DNA of 64,000 bases from Candidatus Poribacteria bacterium (GTDB lineage Bacteria; Poribacteria; WGA-4E; WGA-3G), in the NCBI GenBank assembly GCA_007571305.1, contig RKRR01000140.1, positions 1 through 64,000 on the forward strand, given 5' to 3'. The notes below the pieces were generated by a model. The model did not search any database, was not told the DNA's origin, and saw nothing but the letters and a program-made list of their open reading frames with translations. Shown piece by piece: positions 26,615 through 35,101 of this stretch (within the stretch, counting starts at the first letter, position 1; every line of letters begins with the position of its first letter). The position numbers were made by a program, and so were the translations under genes.

Positions 26615-26786
26615 TCATGACCTCCTCGCCGCAGAAGACTGGGATGTACTCAACCCTTCACCCGAACGCAGGACCCTTGACAACATCATCTTTGATGTGC
26701 TACAATTAACCCAAGGTGAACGTGATGGAGTCTGTGAAGCTGTCATGGAGTTAGTAACAACCCGCCTCAGTAGGGCAAAAACCTGA
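26601..26786 (+). pseudogene. Methyltransferase C-terminal segment, out of frame
   Basis: This frame encodes NHDLLAAEDWDVLNPSPERR, then DNIIFDVLQLTQGERDGVCE, ending ...LSRAKT. It is the kind of C-terminal helical end usual for large Eco57I-type methyltransferases (a DxxIFxxLxLxxxERxxVxE pattern). It is the direct continuation of the main body if one G is removed from the preceding tract. It ends 26 bases before the coiled-coil gene. It could be translated by slippage or in cells with a different tract length. Confidence 0.7.
26603..26611 (+). repeat. G9 homopolymer tract inside methyltransferase gene
   Basis: Nine consecutive G. With nine the frame reads S-G-G-G-stop; with eight it reads through AGT GGG GGG GGT AAT into the C-terminal segment. 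Tracts of this kind in restriction-modification genes are classic phase-variation switches, but homopolymers are also typical sequencing errors. Confidence 0.75.
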
Positions 26787-26812
26787 AAATTTCATGGCAC
26801 TGCAAAAGGAAA

Positions 26813-27853
26813 ATGATGAATACTGCCGATACTGAACGTGAATACTCAGACAATCAATTGGACAAAATTGAGACATTGCTCTTACAGAGTGCCGAACTCC
26901 AACTACGAGGCGAGCAAAGATTCGGAAGGTTAGCAGAGACGGTCACAGAACTCGCTGAGAGCCAAGTGAAAAGCTCGCAATGGCAGGCAGAAAACCAAAC
27001 ACGATTCCAACAAATTGAGACAGCACAGACACGGACATCCGAACTCCAAGCAGAAATGGTAACCCAGATGGCAGAGATGGTCGCTCTTAATGCCGCGCGG
27101 GACACGCGGTTGACTCGGATTGAGGAGCGGCTTGAAGAGAGTGCCGTGCTTGATGCCAAACGTGATGTCCGTTTGGATAGAATTGAGGAATTACTTGTAC
27201 AAACAGGGACTGCTGTTTCCCAACACGGGCAAATCCTCTCTAAACTCTCCGAAACTGTTTCGCAACAAGAACAAATCTTATCTCAACATGGGCAAATCCT
27301 TGCCAAACTTTCCGAAACCGTTTCCCAACACGGGCAAATCCTTTCTAAACAAGAGCAAACCTTATCGCAACACGGACAAATCCTCTCTAAACTCTCTGAA
27401 ACAGTTGCCAAACAAGAGCAAACCTTATCGCAACACGAGCAAACGCTTTCCAAATACGGGCAAATCCTTTCTAAACAAGAGCAAACCTTATCGCAACACG
27501 GACAAATCCTCTCTAAACTCTCTGAAACAGTTGCCAAACAAGAGCAAATCCTTTCTAAACATGAGCAAACGCTTTCCCAATACGGACAAATCCTTACCAA
27601 ACAAGAGCAAACCTTATCGCAACACGGACAAACGCTTTCCCAACACGGGCAAATCCTCTCCAAACTCTCCGAAACAGTTACCGAACTCGTCCAAACCGTT
27701 TCAGACTTGTCCCATAGCGTTTCTGAAGTGAAGGGCGCGCTCACCCCGTGGAAAATTATCATTGGCGGTATCGTCAGTGTTTGCCTCGCTATCATCTTGT
27801 CTGTACTCGGGACGAAAGGGTTAGAAGTGCTGGTAAAATTATTCACAGGGTAA
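26813..27853 (+). CDS. Coiled-coil protein with 25 heptads and C-terminal membrane anchor
   Basis: 346 residues. Residues 1-134 are helical and charged, with repeated R(L/I)xRIEE segments. Residues 135-309 are 25 uninterrupted heptads with V or L at the first position, built from a few variants (LSQHGQI, LSKLSET, LSKQEQT, VAKQEQT), encoded by 21-base repeats. A single membrane helix follows (about 313-333) and then a short tail. This predicts a long parallel coiled-coil rod anchored in the membrane. It sits between methyltransferase and helicase with gaps of 26 and 2 bases, so it is part of that operon; I know of no characterised homologue. AAAAGGAAA precedes the ATG. Confidence 0.75.
   Translation: MMNTADTEREYSDNQLDKIETLLLQSAELQLRGEQRFGRLAETVTELAESQVKSSQWQAENQTRFQQIETAQTRTSELQAEMVTQMAEMVALNAARDTRLTRIEERLEESAVLDAKRDVRLDRIEELLVQTGTAVSQHGQILSKLSETVSQQEQILSQHGQILAKLSETVSQHGQILSKQEQTLSQHGQILSKLSETVAKQEQTLSQHEQTLSKYGQILSKQEQTLSQHGQILSKLSETVAKQEQILSKHEQTLSQYGQILTKQEQTLSQHGQTLSQHGQILSKLSETVTELVQTVSDLSHSVSEVKGALTPWKIIIGGIVSVCLAIILSVLGTKGLEVLVKLFTG
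27220..27690 (+). repeat. 21-base tandem coding repeats
   Basis: Degenerate 21-base units encoding the heptads of the coiled-coil protein. Higher-order blocks (for example TTATCGCAACACGGACAAAT, then CCTCTCTAAACTCTCTGAAAC) recur nearly unchanged three or more times. They could recombine and alter rod length in whole heptads without breaking the frame. Confidence 0.7.
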
Positions 27854-27855
27854 TC

Positions 27856-30800
27856 ATGCCACACGACATCATTGACAACCGAAACGAAAAACTGATTGAC
27901 CACGTCAACCTTATCTTAGACTCCACCGAGCGGGCCCGGTTCGCTGTCGGCTACTTCTTTCTTACCGGTTTCACAAGCATCGCAAAAGAACTTCGAAATC
28001 TGACCGAACTTCGACTCCTCATCGGTAACACCAGCACCCGCGAAACCATAGAGCAACTCGCCGAAGGATATAGAGAATTATCCGCTATTGAAAACGTTAC
28101 TGAAAATATCAGTTATTCCAATCGCGTAACACGCAAAACACGTACCGCCGAAACCGCTGAAAACCTCAGGGCATGCATCCAATCTATGCCACAGACAGAT
28201 GAATCCGAGCAGATCATCCGAACCTTAGCCGATATGGTTGCCACCGGGAAGTTGAAAGTCAGGATATACACGAAGGGTAGGCTTCACGCCAAGGCCTACA
28301 TTTTTGACTACAAGCAAGGCACCTATGAAACCGGCACCTCCATTGTCGGCTCATCTAACCTTACCCTCGCCGGTTTGACCAGCAATACCGAATTGAACGT
28401 CGTTGTCTCTGGCAATGCCAATCAGAAACAACTCCGAAAATGGTTCGATGAATTGTGGGATGAAGCCGATGACTTTGACAAGACCTTGATGGAGGAGATG
28501 CAAACCTCTTGGGCACTCGCCCCTGTTCGCCCGTATGACATCTACATGAAAACACTCTATGAATTGGTTAAGGAACGACTTGAGCGGGATGAGGACAGCC
28601 TTCCTCCTGCCGCCGATCTGATGGATCAATTGGCTGACTTCCAACAGGTCGCCGTGTGGCAAGCCATTAAAATTATTAATCAATATGGCGGCGCGTTTGT
28701 CTCGGATGTCGTCGGATTGGGAAAAAGTTACATCGGCTCCGCAATCGTCAAATACTTTGAGCACGTCGAAAACGCCCGTCCCTTAATCTTCTGTCCCCCC
28801 GCCCTCATCCCGATGTGGGAACGGTACAACGAATTTCACCATCTTAACGCCCAAGTAATTTCCAGCGGGATCCTCAGCGGTGATGCAGAAAATGCCCGAC
28901 AACTCCTCTTTGAACACTACGAAAACCGGGATTTTGTCCTTGTTGACGAAAGCCATAATTTCCGCAACCCGGGGACTCAACGTTATGGAATCTTGCAAGA
29001 ATTCCTAACAACGGGGGATAAAAAGAGTTGTTTCCTTACCGCAACACCACGGAACAAAAGTGCCTGGGATATCTATCACCAATTTAAACTCTTCCATCCA
29101 GACGACGATACTGCCTTACCGCTTGAGCCTGCACACTTGCGGGAATATTTTCGCCACATCGAAAACGGCACCCGGGACCCACGCGTCCTTTTGCAGCACA
29201 TCCTCATCCGTCGCACCCGAAACCATATCCTACGATGGTATGGATATGATGCAGAGACGCATGAGCCCGTCGACCCTACCGAATTTAGCGATTACTTAAA
29301 CCGTCAACGGCACGCTTATGTCAGAATAGGTGACACACAACAATTTTTTCCACAACGCACCCTCAAGACAGTGGAATATAGTATTGAGGAGACCTACCAA
29401 GGGCTTTATCAACAAATTCGGGAGCACCTCGGCACCGCAAAAACCACCACTGCTTCACAACTGACCTACGCACGGTATGGACTCTGGCACTACGTGAAAA
29501 AAGAAAAGCAAGGAATCGCGCCTTATCGAGATTTACAAAGTGCAGGCAAAAATCTGCGCGGTTTAATCCGCGTTCTCCTTTTCAAACGTTTTGAATCCAG
29601 TGTGTATGCCTTCAAACAGACGATCTCTCGGTTTTTGAACGTTCACACCCTGTTTCTCAACGCATTAGACAACGGCATCGTTGCCGCAGGTGAGGATGCC
29701 CAACAGATTCTCTACGATGCAAGGAGTACTGACGAAACCGATATCGATGCCGATGAACGCGACGTTCTTGACGAGCTGCAGAAACTCTCTGAGTCTTATG
29801 ACATCCAAGATTTCAACCTTGAAGCGTTACGCGAAGACGTTCAGCACGATATCCAAGTCTTTACACATATTTTAGAATCCATCCAAAAAATTACCCCAGC
29901 AGCCGATGCGAAACTCCAAACACTCAAAAAATTGCTCAACACGAAACCCCTCTGCGACGGAAAACGCCTAATTTTCACTCGATACATTGATACAGCCGAC
30001 TACCTCTACAGAAACCTAAAGACGGAAAACACGGATGTTATCTACAGCAGTAATAAAGATAAACAGAGAATCGTTGCACGCTTTGCGCCTAATGCAAATC
30101 CTGAACAGAGACGGAACTCTGATGAAAACGAACTCAACACACTCATCGCCACTGATGTTCTCGCGGAGGGATTGAACCTGCAAGATTGTGGGATATTGGT
30201 CAACTACGACCTCCACTGGAATCCCGTCCGCCTCATTCAACGCTTCGGACGTATTGATCGAATAGGCAGCGAGTTTGAAAAAATTCACGGCTTTAACTTT
30301 CTACCCGAACTCGGTATTGAACGTAACCTCGGCTTGCAAGAAACACTCCGAAATCGAATTCAAGAAATCCACGACACGATTGGGGAAGATGCCGCAATTC
30401 TCGACAACACTGAAGAACTCAACGAAGAGGCGATGTACGCAATCTATGAGCAGGATAACGCACAACTCAATCTTTTTGAAGAGATCCAGGAAACCGGTAT
30501 GAGTTTTATCGAAGCGGAAGAGATATTGCGACAAATCAAACGGCAAGATTCAGCGGAATATGAACGCATTGCAAATCTGAGGGACGGTATCCGTACGGGT
30601 ATTCAGGCGGACACAAAGGGCACTTACGTTTTCTGTCGTTTGGGCTCGTTCCAGCAGCCATGTCTGTTGAATGAAAAAGGATACATGGTTACTACAGATT
30701 CAGCGGAGATTCTCCAACGTCTTCAATGTGATCCTGAATTAGAAGGGAAACCGGTTCCACCTGAACATAATACACGCATTACGAAACAGCAAAAAGACTT

Positions 30801-30912
30801 CGCAGCACGGAATAGAAATCGAACCGTTTTTTCAGTACGTCAGTTAACGTCCGCGCAGAGATACATCCGAAAAGAGTTGAGACTCCTTAGCAGCACATCG
30901 AAGGATACATAG
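27856..30912 (+). CDS. PLD-domain SNF2-like helicase
   Basis: A 1018-residue protein starting at the ATG 2 bases after the coiled-coil stop. An N-terminal phospholipase-D-like domain (residues about 1-200) carries one HxK motif in GRLHAKAYIFD (near 143). A superfamily 2 helicase core follows: Walker A VVGLGKS (near 286), DESH box in LVDESHNF (near 364), SAT-like FLTATPRN, and motif VI QRFGRIDRIG (near 795). PLD-helicases accompany methyltransferases in several defence and restriction systems, where they translocate on or cleave DNA. The frame ends at TAG 30910-30912, but the same frame stays open beyond it with protein-like sequence. Confidence 0.85.
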   Translation: MPHDIIDNRNEKLIDHVNLILDSTERARFAVGYFFLTGFTSIAKELRNLTELRLLIGNTSTRETIEQLAEGYRELSAIENVTENISYSNRVTRKTRTAETAENLRACIQSMPQTDESEQIIRTLADMVATGKLKVRIYTKGRLHAKAYIFDYKQGTYETGTSIVGSSNLTLAGLTSNTELNVVVSGNANQKQLRKWFDELWDEADDFDKTLMEEMQTSWALAPVRPYDIYMKTLYELVKERLERDEDSLPPAADLMDQLADFQQVAVWQAIKIINQYGGAFVSDVVGLGKSYIGSAIVKYFEHVENARPLIFCPPALIPMWERYNEFHHLNAQVISSGILSGDAENARQLLFEHYENRDFVLVDESHNFRNPGTQRYGILQEFLTTGDKKSCFLTATPRNKSAWDIYHQFKLFHPDDDTALPLEPAHLREYFRHIENGTRDPRVLLQHILIRRTRNHILRWYGYDAETHEPVDPTEFSDYLNRQRHAYVRIGDTQQFFPQRTLKTVEYSIEETYQGLYQQIREHLGTAKTTTASQLTYARYGLWHYVKKEKQGIAPYRDLQSAGKNLRGLIRVLLFKRFESSVYAFKQTISRFLNVHTLFLNALDNGIVAAGEDAQQILYDARSTDETDIDADERDVLDELQKLSESYDIQDFNLEALREDVQHDIQVFTHILESIQKITPAADAKLQTLKKLLNTKPLCDGKRLIFTRYIDTADYLYRNLKTENTDVIYSSNKDKQRIVARFAPNANPEQRRNSDENELNTLIATDVLAEGLNLQDCGILVNYDLHWNPVRLIQRFGRIDRIGSEFEKIHGFNFLPELGIERNLGLQETLRNRIQEIHDTIGEDAAILDNTEELNEEAMYAIYEQDNAQLNLFEEIQETGMSFIEAEEILRQIKRQDSAEYERIANLRDGIRTGIQADTKGTYVFCRLGSFQQPCLLNEKGYMVTTDSAEILQRLQCDPELEGKPVPPEHNTRITKQQKDFAARNRNRTVFSVRQLTSAQRYIRKELRLLSSTSKDT

Positions 30913-31137
30913 GCAATAAGCAAACTCGATCAAGCCTTTCGCTTGTCCCTCACGGAGGCGATCAAGCGGGAAATCAATCGCTTGCATCGTCTGAAAATCA
31001 CAGGAGAGGCATTGCTAACTGAACTCACAATTCTCTACCATCGACATAACATGGCAAATTTAGAAAAACGCCAGCATAAACCCGATGAGCAATCCCAATC
31101 GTATGCCAAAGTAATTTGTAGTGCGTCGTTCGTTTAA
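30913..31137 (+). pseudogene. Probable helicase C-terminal extension after an in-frame TAG
   Basis: Directly after the TAG, the same frame reads ISKLDQAFRLSLTEAIKREI, then NRLHRLKITGEALLTELTILYHRHNM, for 74 codons to TAA. The helical LTxAIKREINRLxRxxITGxALLxEL pattern resembles C-terminal ends of large helicases of this class. No ribosome binding site precedes any start here (the only early one is TTG at 30943). A nonsense change from a GAG or CAG codon is the simplest reading; a separate tiny gene is the alternative. Confidence 0.5.
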
Positions 31138-31243
31138 CCTTTCACCTATCCCCTCCAAAACCACAAAAAACTTTGCAATTTTTTCTCATCCGTTATATAC
31201 TTTTACGGCAAAGAGAATACTCCAAGTAAAAGGGAACGCTCGC

Positions 31244-31696
31244 ATGAACATTCTCGTCCTCCACGGACCGAACCTACACCTCTTAGGAAAACGCCAACCC
31301 GAGATCTATGGCCACCAGACATTATCAGACATTAATGACACACTTGACCGGCACGCAGCGGCATCGCCTCACGCGATTACACTCAAAATCTTTCAATCTA
31401 ATCACGAAGGCGAACTCGTCTCCATCATCGGAGATAACATTGACTGGGCAGACGGCATCCTGATTAATCCTGCAGCTTACACACATACCAGTGTCGCCAT
31501 TCGAGACGCGCTTTCTACTGTTGCATTACCTGTCATAGAGATTCACCTCTCTAACATCTATGCCCGTGAAGAATTTCGGCATCATTCCTACATATCGGCG
31601 ATCGCTGTTGGTATCATTGGTGGCTTTGGAACGCATAGTTACACGCTTGCTCTTGAAGCAATGATCCAAATTTTGCAACAAAATCTGGAAAATTAA
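31244..31696 (+). CDS. aroQ: 3-dehydroquinate dehydratase, type II
   Basis: 150 residues, the standard length. It starts at MNILVLHGPNLHLLGKRQPE, with the catalytic Tyr in IYG (about 22-24). FQSNHEGELV (about 50-59), INPAAYTHTS (about 76-85) and EIHLSNIYAREEFRHHSY (about 101-118) are all diagnostic. It removes water from 3-dehydroquinate in the shikimate pathway. A longer frame starts at 31121 but has no family sequence before this ATG. It is followed 4 bases later by the aminotransferase gene and heads a same-strand group ending at 35101. Confidence 0.95.
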   Translation: MNILVLHGPNLHLLGKRQPEIYGHQTLSDINDTLDRHAAASPHAITLKIFQSNHEGELVSIIGDNIDWADGILINPAAYTHTSVAIRDALSTVALPVIEIHLSNIYAREEFRHHSYISAIAVGIIGGFGTHSYTLALEAMIQILQQNLEN

Positions 31697-31700
31697 AAAA

Positions 31701-32846
31701 ATGGCAAAAAATCCTTTTATACCCTTCAGTCGCCCGTGGATTGATGATACCGAAATCGAAGCCGTTAGCCAAGTCCTCGCTTCCAAATGGATTAGCACAG
31801 GTAACAGAGTGCGCGAATTTGAACGTGCTTTCGCCGAATACCTCGGTGTCAAGCACGCCATTGCTGTCAGTTCCTGCACCCACGCGTTGCACCTCAGTCT
31901 TGTTGTAGGGGGGATCGGTAGCGGAGATGAAGTCATCACAACCCCATATACCTTCACAGCGACTGCGGAAGCGATCCGATATGTCGGTGCTAACCCTGTC
32001 TTCGTAGACATTGACCCGAATACATTGAACATCAACATAACCAAAATCGAGAAGGCGATAACGCCACGTACGAAGGCGATACTGCCTGTACATTTCGCTG
32101 GTCTCCCTTGCGATATGGATGCGTTACGGGACATCTGTCGAAACCACAATCTCGTCCTCATCGATGACGCTGCCCACGCCATCCCGACTGAATACAAAGG
32201 GCAACATATCGGTAGTATCGGTGACCTATCAGCCTTTAGTTTTTACGCCAACAAAAACCTGACGACTGCGGAAGGCGGTATGATCACTACCAATAACGAT
32301 ACCTTCGCTGAACCGCTCCGCACGATGCGGCTCCACGGCATCGACAAAGATGCTTGGGCGCGTCAATCACAACGCGCTATCTGGCAATACGATATTGCTA
32401 CTGAAGGTTATAAATACAATATGACCGATATTCAAGCAGCGATAGGATTGTGCCAGCTCATGAAACTCAACAAACAGCATGAACGCCGCCGAAATTTCGC
32501 GCAGATTTATCAAACGGAACTCGCGAATTTTCCGAAAATAAGTACGCCGGTCGCACCGGATAATTCCAAAGGGCATTCGTGGCATCTCTATATTATCCAA
32601 CTCCACACCGGCAACCGAGATGAATTCGTAGAATCGTTACGCGATGCAAACATTGAATGCAGTGTTCACTATATTCCGTTACATCTCTTTGAGTTTTATC
32701 AGGAGCAATACGGTTACCGTGTCGGCGATTTCCCGTGTGCTGAGGCAGCATTTGAACGTGTCGTGAGTCTACCTCTCCACCCGGGCTTGACGGAAGAAGA
32801 AATTCACATCGTAATTGATGAAATAGGAAAGATTTTGGGTTTATAA
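31701..32846 (+). CDS. DegT/DnrJ/EryC1/StrS aminotransferase
   Basis: 381 residues of the sugar aminotransferase family. It opens with IPFSRPWIDDTEIEAVSQVL and the WISTGN motif. It has the aspartate pair IDDAAHA (about 154-160) over the pyridine ring, and Lys185 in SFYANKNLTTAEGGM for the PLP Schiff base. Members make amino sugars for surface polysaccharide on nucleotide sugars, for example UDP-4-amino-4,6-dideoxy sugars. The product here is not determinable. It lies only 4 bases after aroQ. Confidence 0.9.
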   Translation: MAKNPFIPFSRPWIDDTEIEAVSQVLASKWISTGNRVREFERAFAEYLGVKHAIAVSSCTHALHLSLVVGGIGSGDEVITTPYTFTATAEAIRYVGANPVFVDIDPNTLNINITKIEKAITPRTKAILPVHFAGLPCDMDALRDICRNHNLVLIDDAAHAIPTEYKGQHIGSIGDLSAFSFYANKNLTTAEGGMITTNNDTFAEPLRTMRLHGIDKDAWARQSQRAIWQYDIATEGYKYNMTDIQAAIGLCQLMKLNKQHERRRNFAQIYQTELANFPKISTPVAPDNSKGHSWHLYIIQLHTGNRDEFVESLRDANIECSVHYIPLHLFEFYQEQYGYRVGDFPCAEAAFERVVSLPLHPGLTEEEIHIVIDEIGKILGL

Positions 32847-32914
32847 TTCGACTACAGAAAACCCAAAAATCCCTGATTTAGACGATATCGACATAACACC
32901 ACTTCAACAAGAAG

Positions 32915-33481
32915 ATGGACACATCTAACCCAACGAACACTCCCCTCTACCAAATCATTCCCAGCGATGTCTGTTTTTCGTGTGATGTCTGTTGCCGGTT
33001 TTTAGAAGTAGACAGTCCGCTCGCGCCCATTTTCACTGAGATTGAGACAGAGAACGCCGTCGCACAGGGTGCCGATCCTGCTCTGTTCTATCCACAGGTA
33101 GATGCAAAAAGTGCACAGATCCAACTCAAATCGTATAACGACTTCTATATTTGTCCGTTTTTTGAACCGGAGACGAGCCACTGCACCATCTATCCGATCC
33201 GCCCGCTTGACTGTCAACTCTATCCGTTCGCGTTCATGCACAGTGAGGATGGAAGCGAGGTCGTGCTCGGTGTTGATAACCTCTGCCCGTTTGGCGAAGC
33301 ACATATCGAAACGGAAGCCTTTCAGAAGCACATCCGCCATGTCATCAATTACGTCGAATCCGAATCAGTTACTGCGCAGATAATCGCCAATTGGAGTTTG
33401 ATCGGCGATTACCAAGAGACAGTGGAAATTGTTCATACATTAGGACAATTGACAGATGCGACTCCAACCGCTAACTCTTAA
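32915..33481 (+). CDS. YkgJ-family cysteine cluster protein
   Basis: 188 residues. Cysteines C20, C23, C26 and C27 form the CxxCxxCC cluster, and two more groups follow: YICPFF and HCTIYPIRPLDCQLYPF. This is the UPF0153/YkgJ pattern, thought to bind zinc or an iron-sulfur centre; function is unknown. The 3' end overlaps the next gene by 26 bases, so the two are probably translated together. Confidence 0.85.
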   Translation: MDTSNPTNTPLYQIIPSDVCFSCDVCCRFLEVDSPLAPIFTEIETENAVAQGADPALFYPQVDAKSAQIQLKSYNDFYICPFFEPETSHCTIYPIRPLDCQLYPFAFMHSEDGSEVVLGVDNLCPFGEAHIETEAFQKHIRHVINYVESESVTAQIIANWSLIGDYQETVEIVHTLGQLTDATPTANS

Positions 33482-34391
33482 TGACAAGCCAATTTTTGAC
33501 GAATACGCACATCGGACATGCCCCCGGCTTTCCAACTACGCCTTCGCACCGCTTTACGTATGGAAGGAACATTTTCAGTTTTATTGGGCACGACTCGCGG
33601 AATATCTATGCATTTTCGCAAAACAGGGTAACGATTATTTCATGCCGATTCTACCGATGCCGTGCGAGCCTGAAAATCCCACCTACCGAAATGTTATTCG
33701 CACAGCATATCAATTTATATTGGAATCAAATCAGAATCCAGACATCGCCCGAATCGAAAATGTCCCACAGGAGTTACGCACTTTTTTTCAAGAGATCGGA
33801 TTCCGTGCTACCTTGAAGGAGACCGAATATCTCTATGAAACAGCAGCACTCAGCAAACTAAGCGGTAATCGTTTCAAGCGTAAGCGGAACACTTATAACG
33901 TCTTTATTAAACATTATCCGTCGGCAGAATTTAGACCCTACCGCATCGCTGACCGCGGCGGATGTTTAGCACTCTATGAGACGTGGCACATTGCACGCGC
34001 AGCGAAATGTGAAGACGCAGTCTATTGCGCGATGCTTGAAGATTCTCGATCGGCCCACCGAATCGCGATCGGGCATGCGGAAGCACTCGGACTTGTCGGC
34101 AGGATTATCCGTATTGATGAGGAGATCAGAGGCTATACCTTCGGCTATCCACTGAATGCGGATACATTCTGTGTACTATTTGAGATTACGGACCTTGGGA
34201 TAAAAGGGCTTGCCCAGTTCATCTACCGCGAGTTTTGCAAGGAATTGGTGGACACCTATAGATGGGTTAACGCAATGGACGATTCAGGATTAGAGAACCT
34301 AAAACGTGTCAAACGCTCCTACCATCCGCTCCAACTGCTTCCGTCATACAATGTGGTGAGTTCTACCACGTTGGAGGCTACCGAAATATGA
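33456..34391 (+). CDS. DUF2156 (LPG synthase C-terminal-like) acyltransferase-fold protein
   Basis: 311 residues resembling the DUF2156/phosphatidylglycerol lysyltransferase C-terminal region, a tandem GNAT-like fold. It has an early LSNYAFAPLYVWKEHF segment, EYLYETAALSKLSGNRFKRK near 125-144, RNTYNVFIKHYP, and late ITDLGIKGLAQFIYREFCK. Soluble members of this family are mostly uncharacterised. The start overlaps ykgJ and the stop overlaps the thiamine pyrophosphokinase ATG (ATGA), indicating tight coupling of three genes. Confidence 0.75.
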   Translation: MRLQPLTLNDKPIFDEYAHRTCPRLSNYAFAPLYVWKEHFQFYWARLAEYLCIFAKQGNDYFMPILPMPCEPENPTYRNVIRTAYQFILESNQNPDIARIENVPQELRTFFQEIGFRATLKETEYLYETAALSKLSGNRFKRKRNTYNVFIKHYPSAEFRPYRIADRGGCLALYETWHIARAAKCEDAVYCAMLEDSRSAHRIAIGHAEALGLVGRIIRIDEEIRGYTFGYPLNADTFCVLFEITDLGIKGLAQFIYREFCKELVDTYRWVNAMDDSGLENLKRVKRSYHPLQLLPSYNVVSSTTLEATEI

Positions 34392-35101
34392 CACAAGCCC
34401 TTATCTTTCTCAACGGCTACTACGACACACGGTATCTCGATTTTTACCGTCAAGAGATTGAGAGCGCAGTGAAAAAGAGTTCCCTACTTATCTGTGCAGA
34501 TGGAGGTATCCGCATATTTGACGAACTCCATCGACACTTGGACATTTCTCTCATACCGGATGTCCTCATCGGCGATATGGATTCGGTAGATGAAAGGACA
34601 ACCAACGCGAAACAGGTCGTTCAGGAATGGGTAGGAAAAACGGACAAAGATTATACGGATGGGCAACTCGCCGTAGATTACGCGATGAAACAGTCCGACT
34701 GCCGACACATCATCCTCTACGGTGGTTTATCGCGACCAGAAGAATATGAAACCGACCAGTTTCTTGGCAATCTCAAATTGATGCGCTTTGGACATTACCT
34801 GATGTCTACAGACGAACCTTATACTGTCGAAATGCGGGATCCGAGACAAACAATCCACTACGTGCTATCAGCAGTGCGTTTAACTCGAAAAAGTAACGGA
34901 CTGCAACGTGTCTCTCTCATCTCGGAATCATCCAACGTCATCGTCGAAAAAAGTGAGAATCTACGTTGGGACTTGGCATCGCTACACATCCACCCCGATT
35001 TAACAAACGCACTCCGCAACGAATTCGTGGAAGATGCGGAGTCGGCAATCATCCAATTGACTGGCGGTTCGGCCCCGGTCTACGTGATTCATAACTGGTA
35101 A
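34388..35101 (+). CDS. Thiamine pyrophosphokinase
   Basis: 237 residues. LICADGGIRIFDEL (about 34-47), PDVLIGDMDSVDE (about 58-70) and KTDKDYTDGQLAVDYA (about 84-99) are the three substrate and metal motifs of thiamine diphosphokinase, which converts thiamine to its diphosphate with ATP. A C-terminal beta-sandwich region follows. It overlaps the DUF2156 gene by 4 bases and converges on the threonine dehydratase gene with a 13-base overlap of the 3' ends. No TPP riboswitch is seen upstream. Confidence 0.85.
   Translation: MTQALIFLNGYYDTRYLDFYRQEIESAVKKSSLLICADGGIRIFDELHRHLDISLIPDVLIGDMDSVDERTTNAKQVVQEWVGKTDKDYTDGQLAVDYAMKQSDCRHIILYGGLSRPEEYETDQFLGNLKLMRFGHYLMSTDEPYTVEMRDPRQTIHYVLSAVRLTRKSNGLQRVSLISESSNVIVEKSENLRWDLASLHIHPDLTNALRNEFVEDAESAIIQLTGGSAPVYVIHNW

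Noticed and set aside
27220..27690. Regularly spaced repeats that could be taken for a CRISPR array
   Set aside because: The units are 21-base, contiguous and in frame with a coiled-coil protein; there are no unique spacers and no cas genes.
27120..27731. Long plus-strand frame rich in Lys-Pro-Asn and a matching Cys-rich minus-strand frame
   Set aside because: Both are shadows of the 21-base heptad repeats in the coiled-coil gene and have no ribosome sites.
30910..30912. TAG reassignment to an amino acid
   Set aside because: Many other genes in the window end normally at TAG and no supporting evidence such as a suppressor tRNA is present; a point mutation is simpler.
34100..34400. TPP riboswitch for the thiamine pyrophosphokinase gene
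   Set aside because: The gene overlaps coding sequence upstream and no thi-box (CTGAGA) layout was seen.
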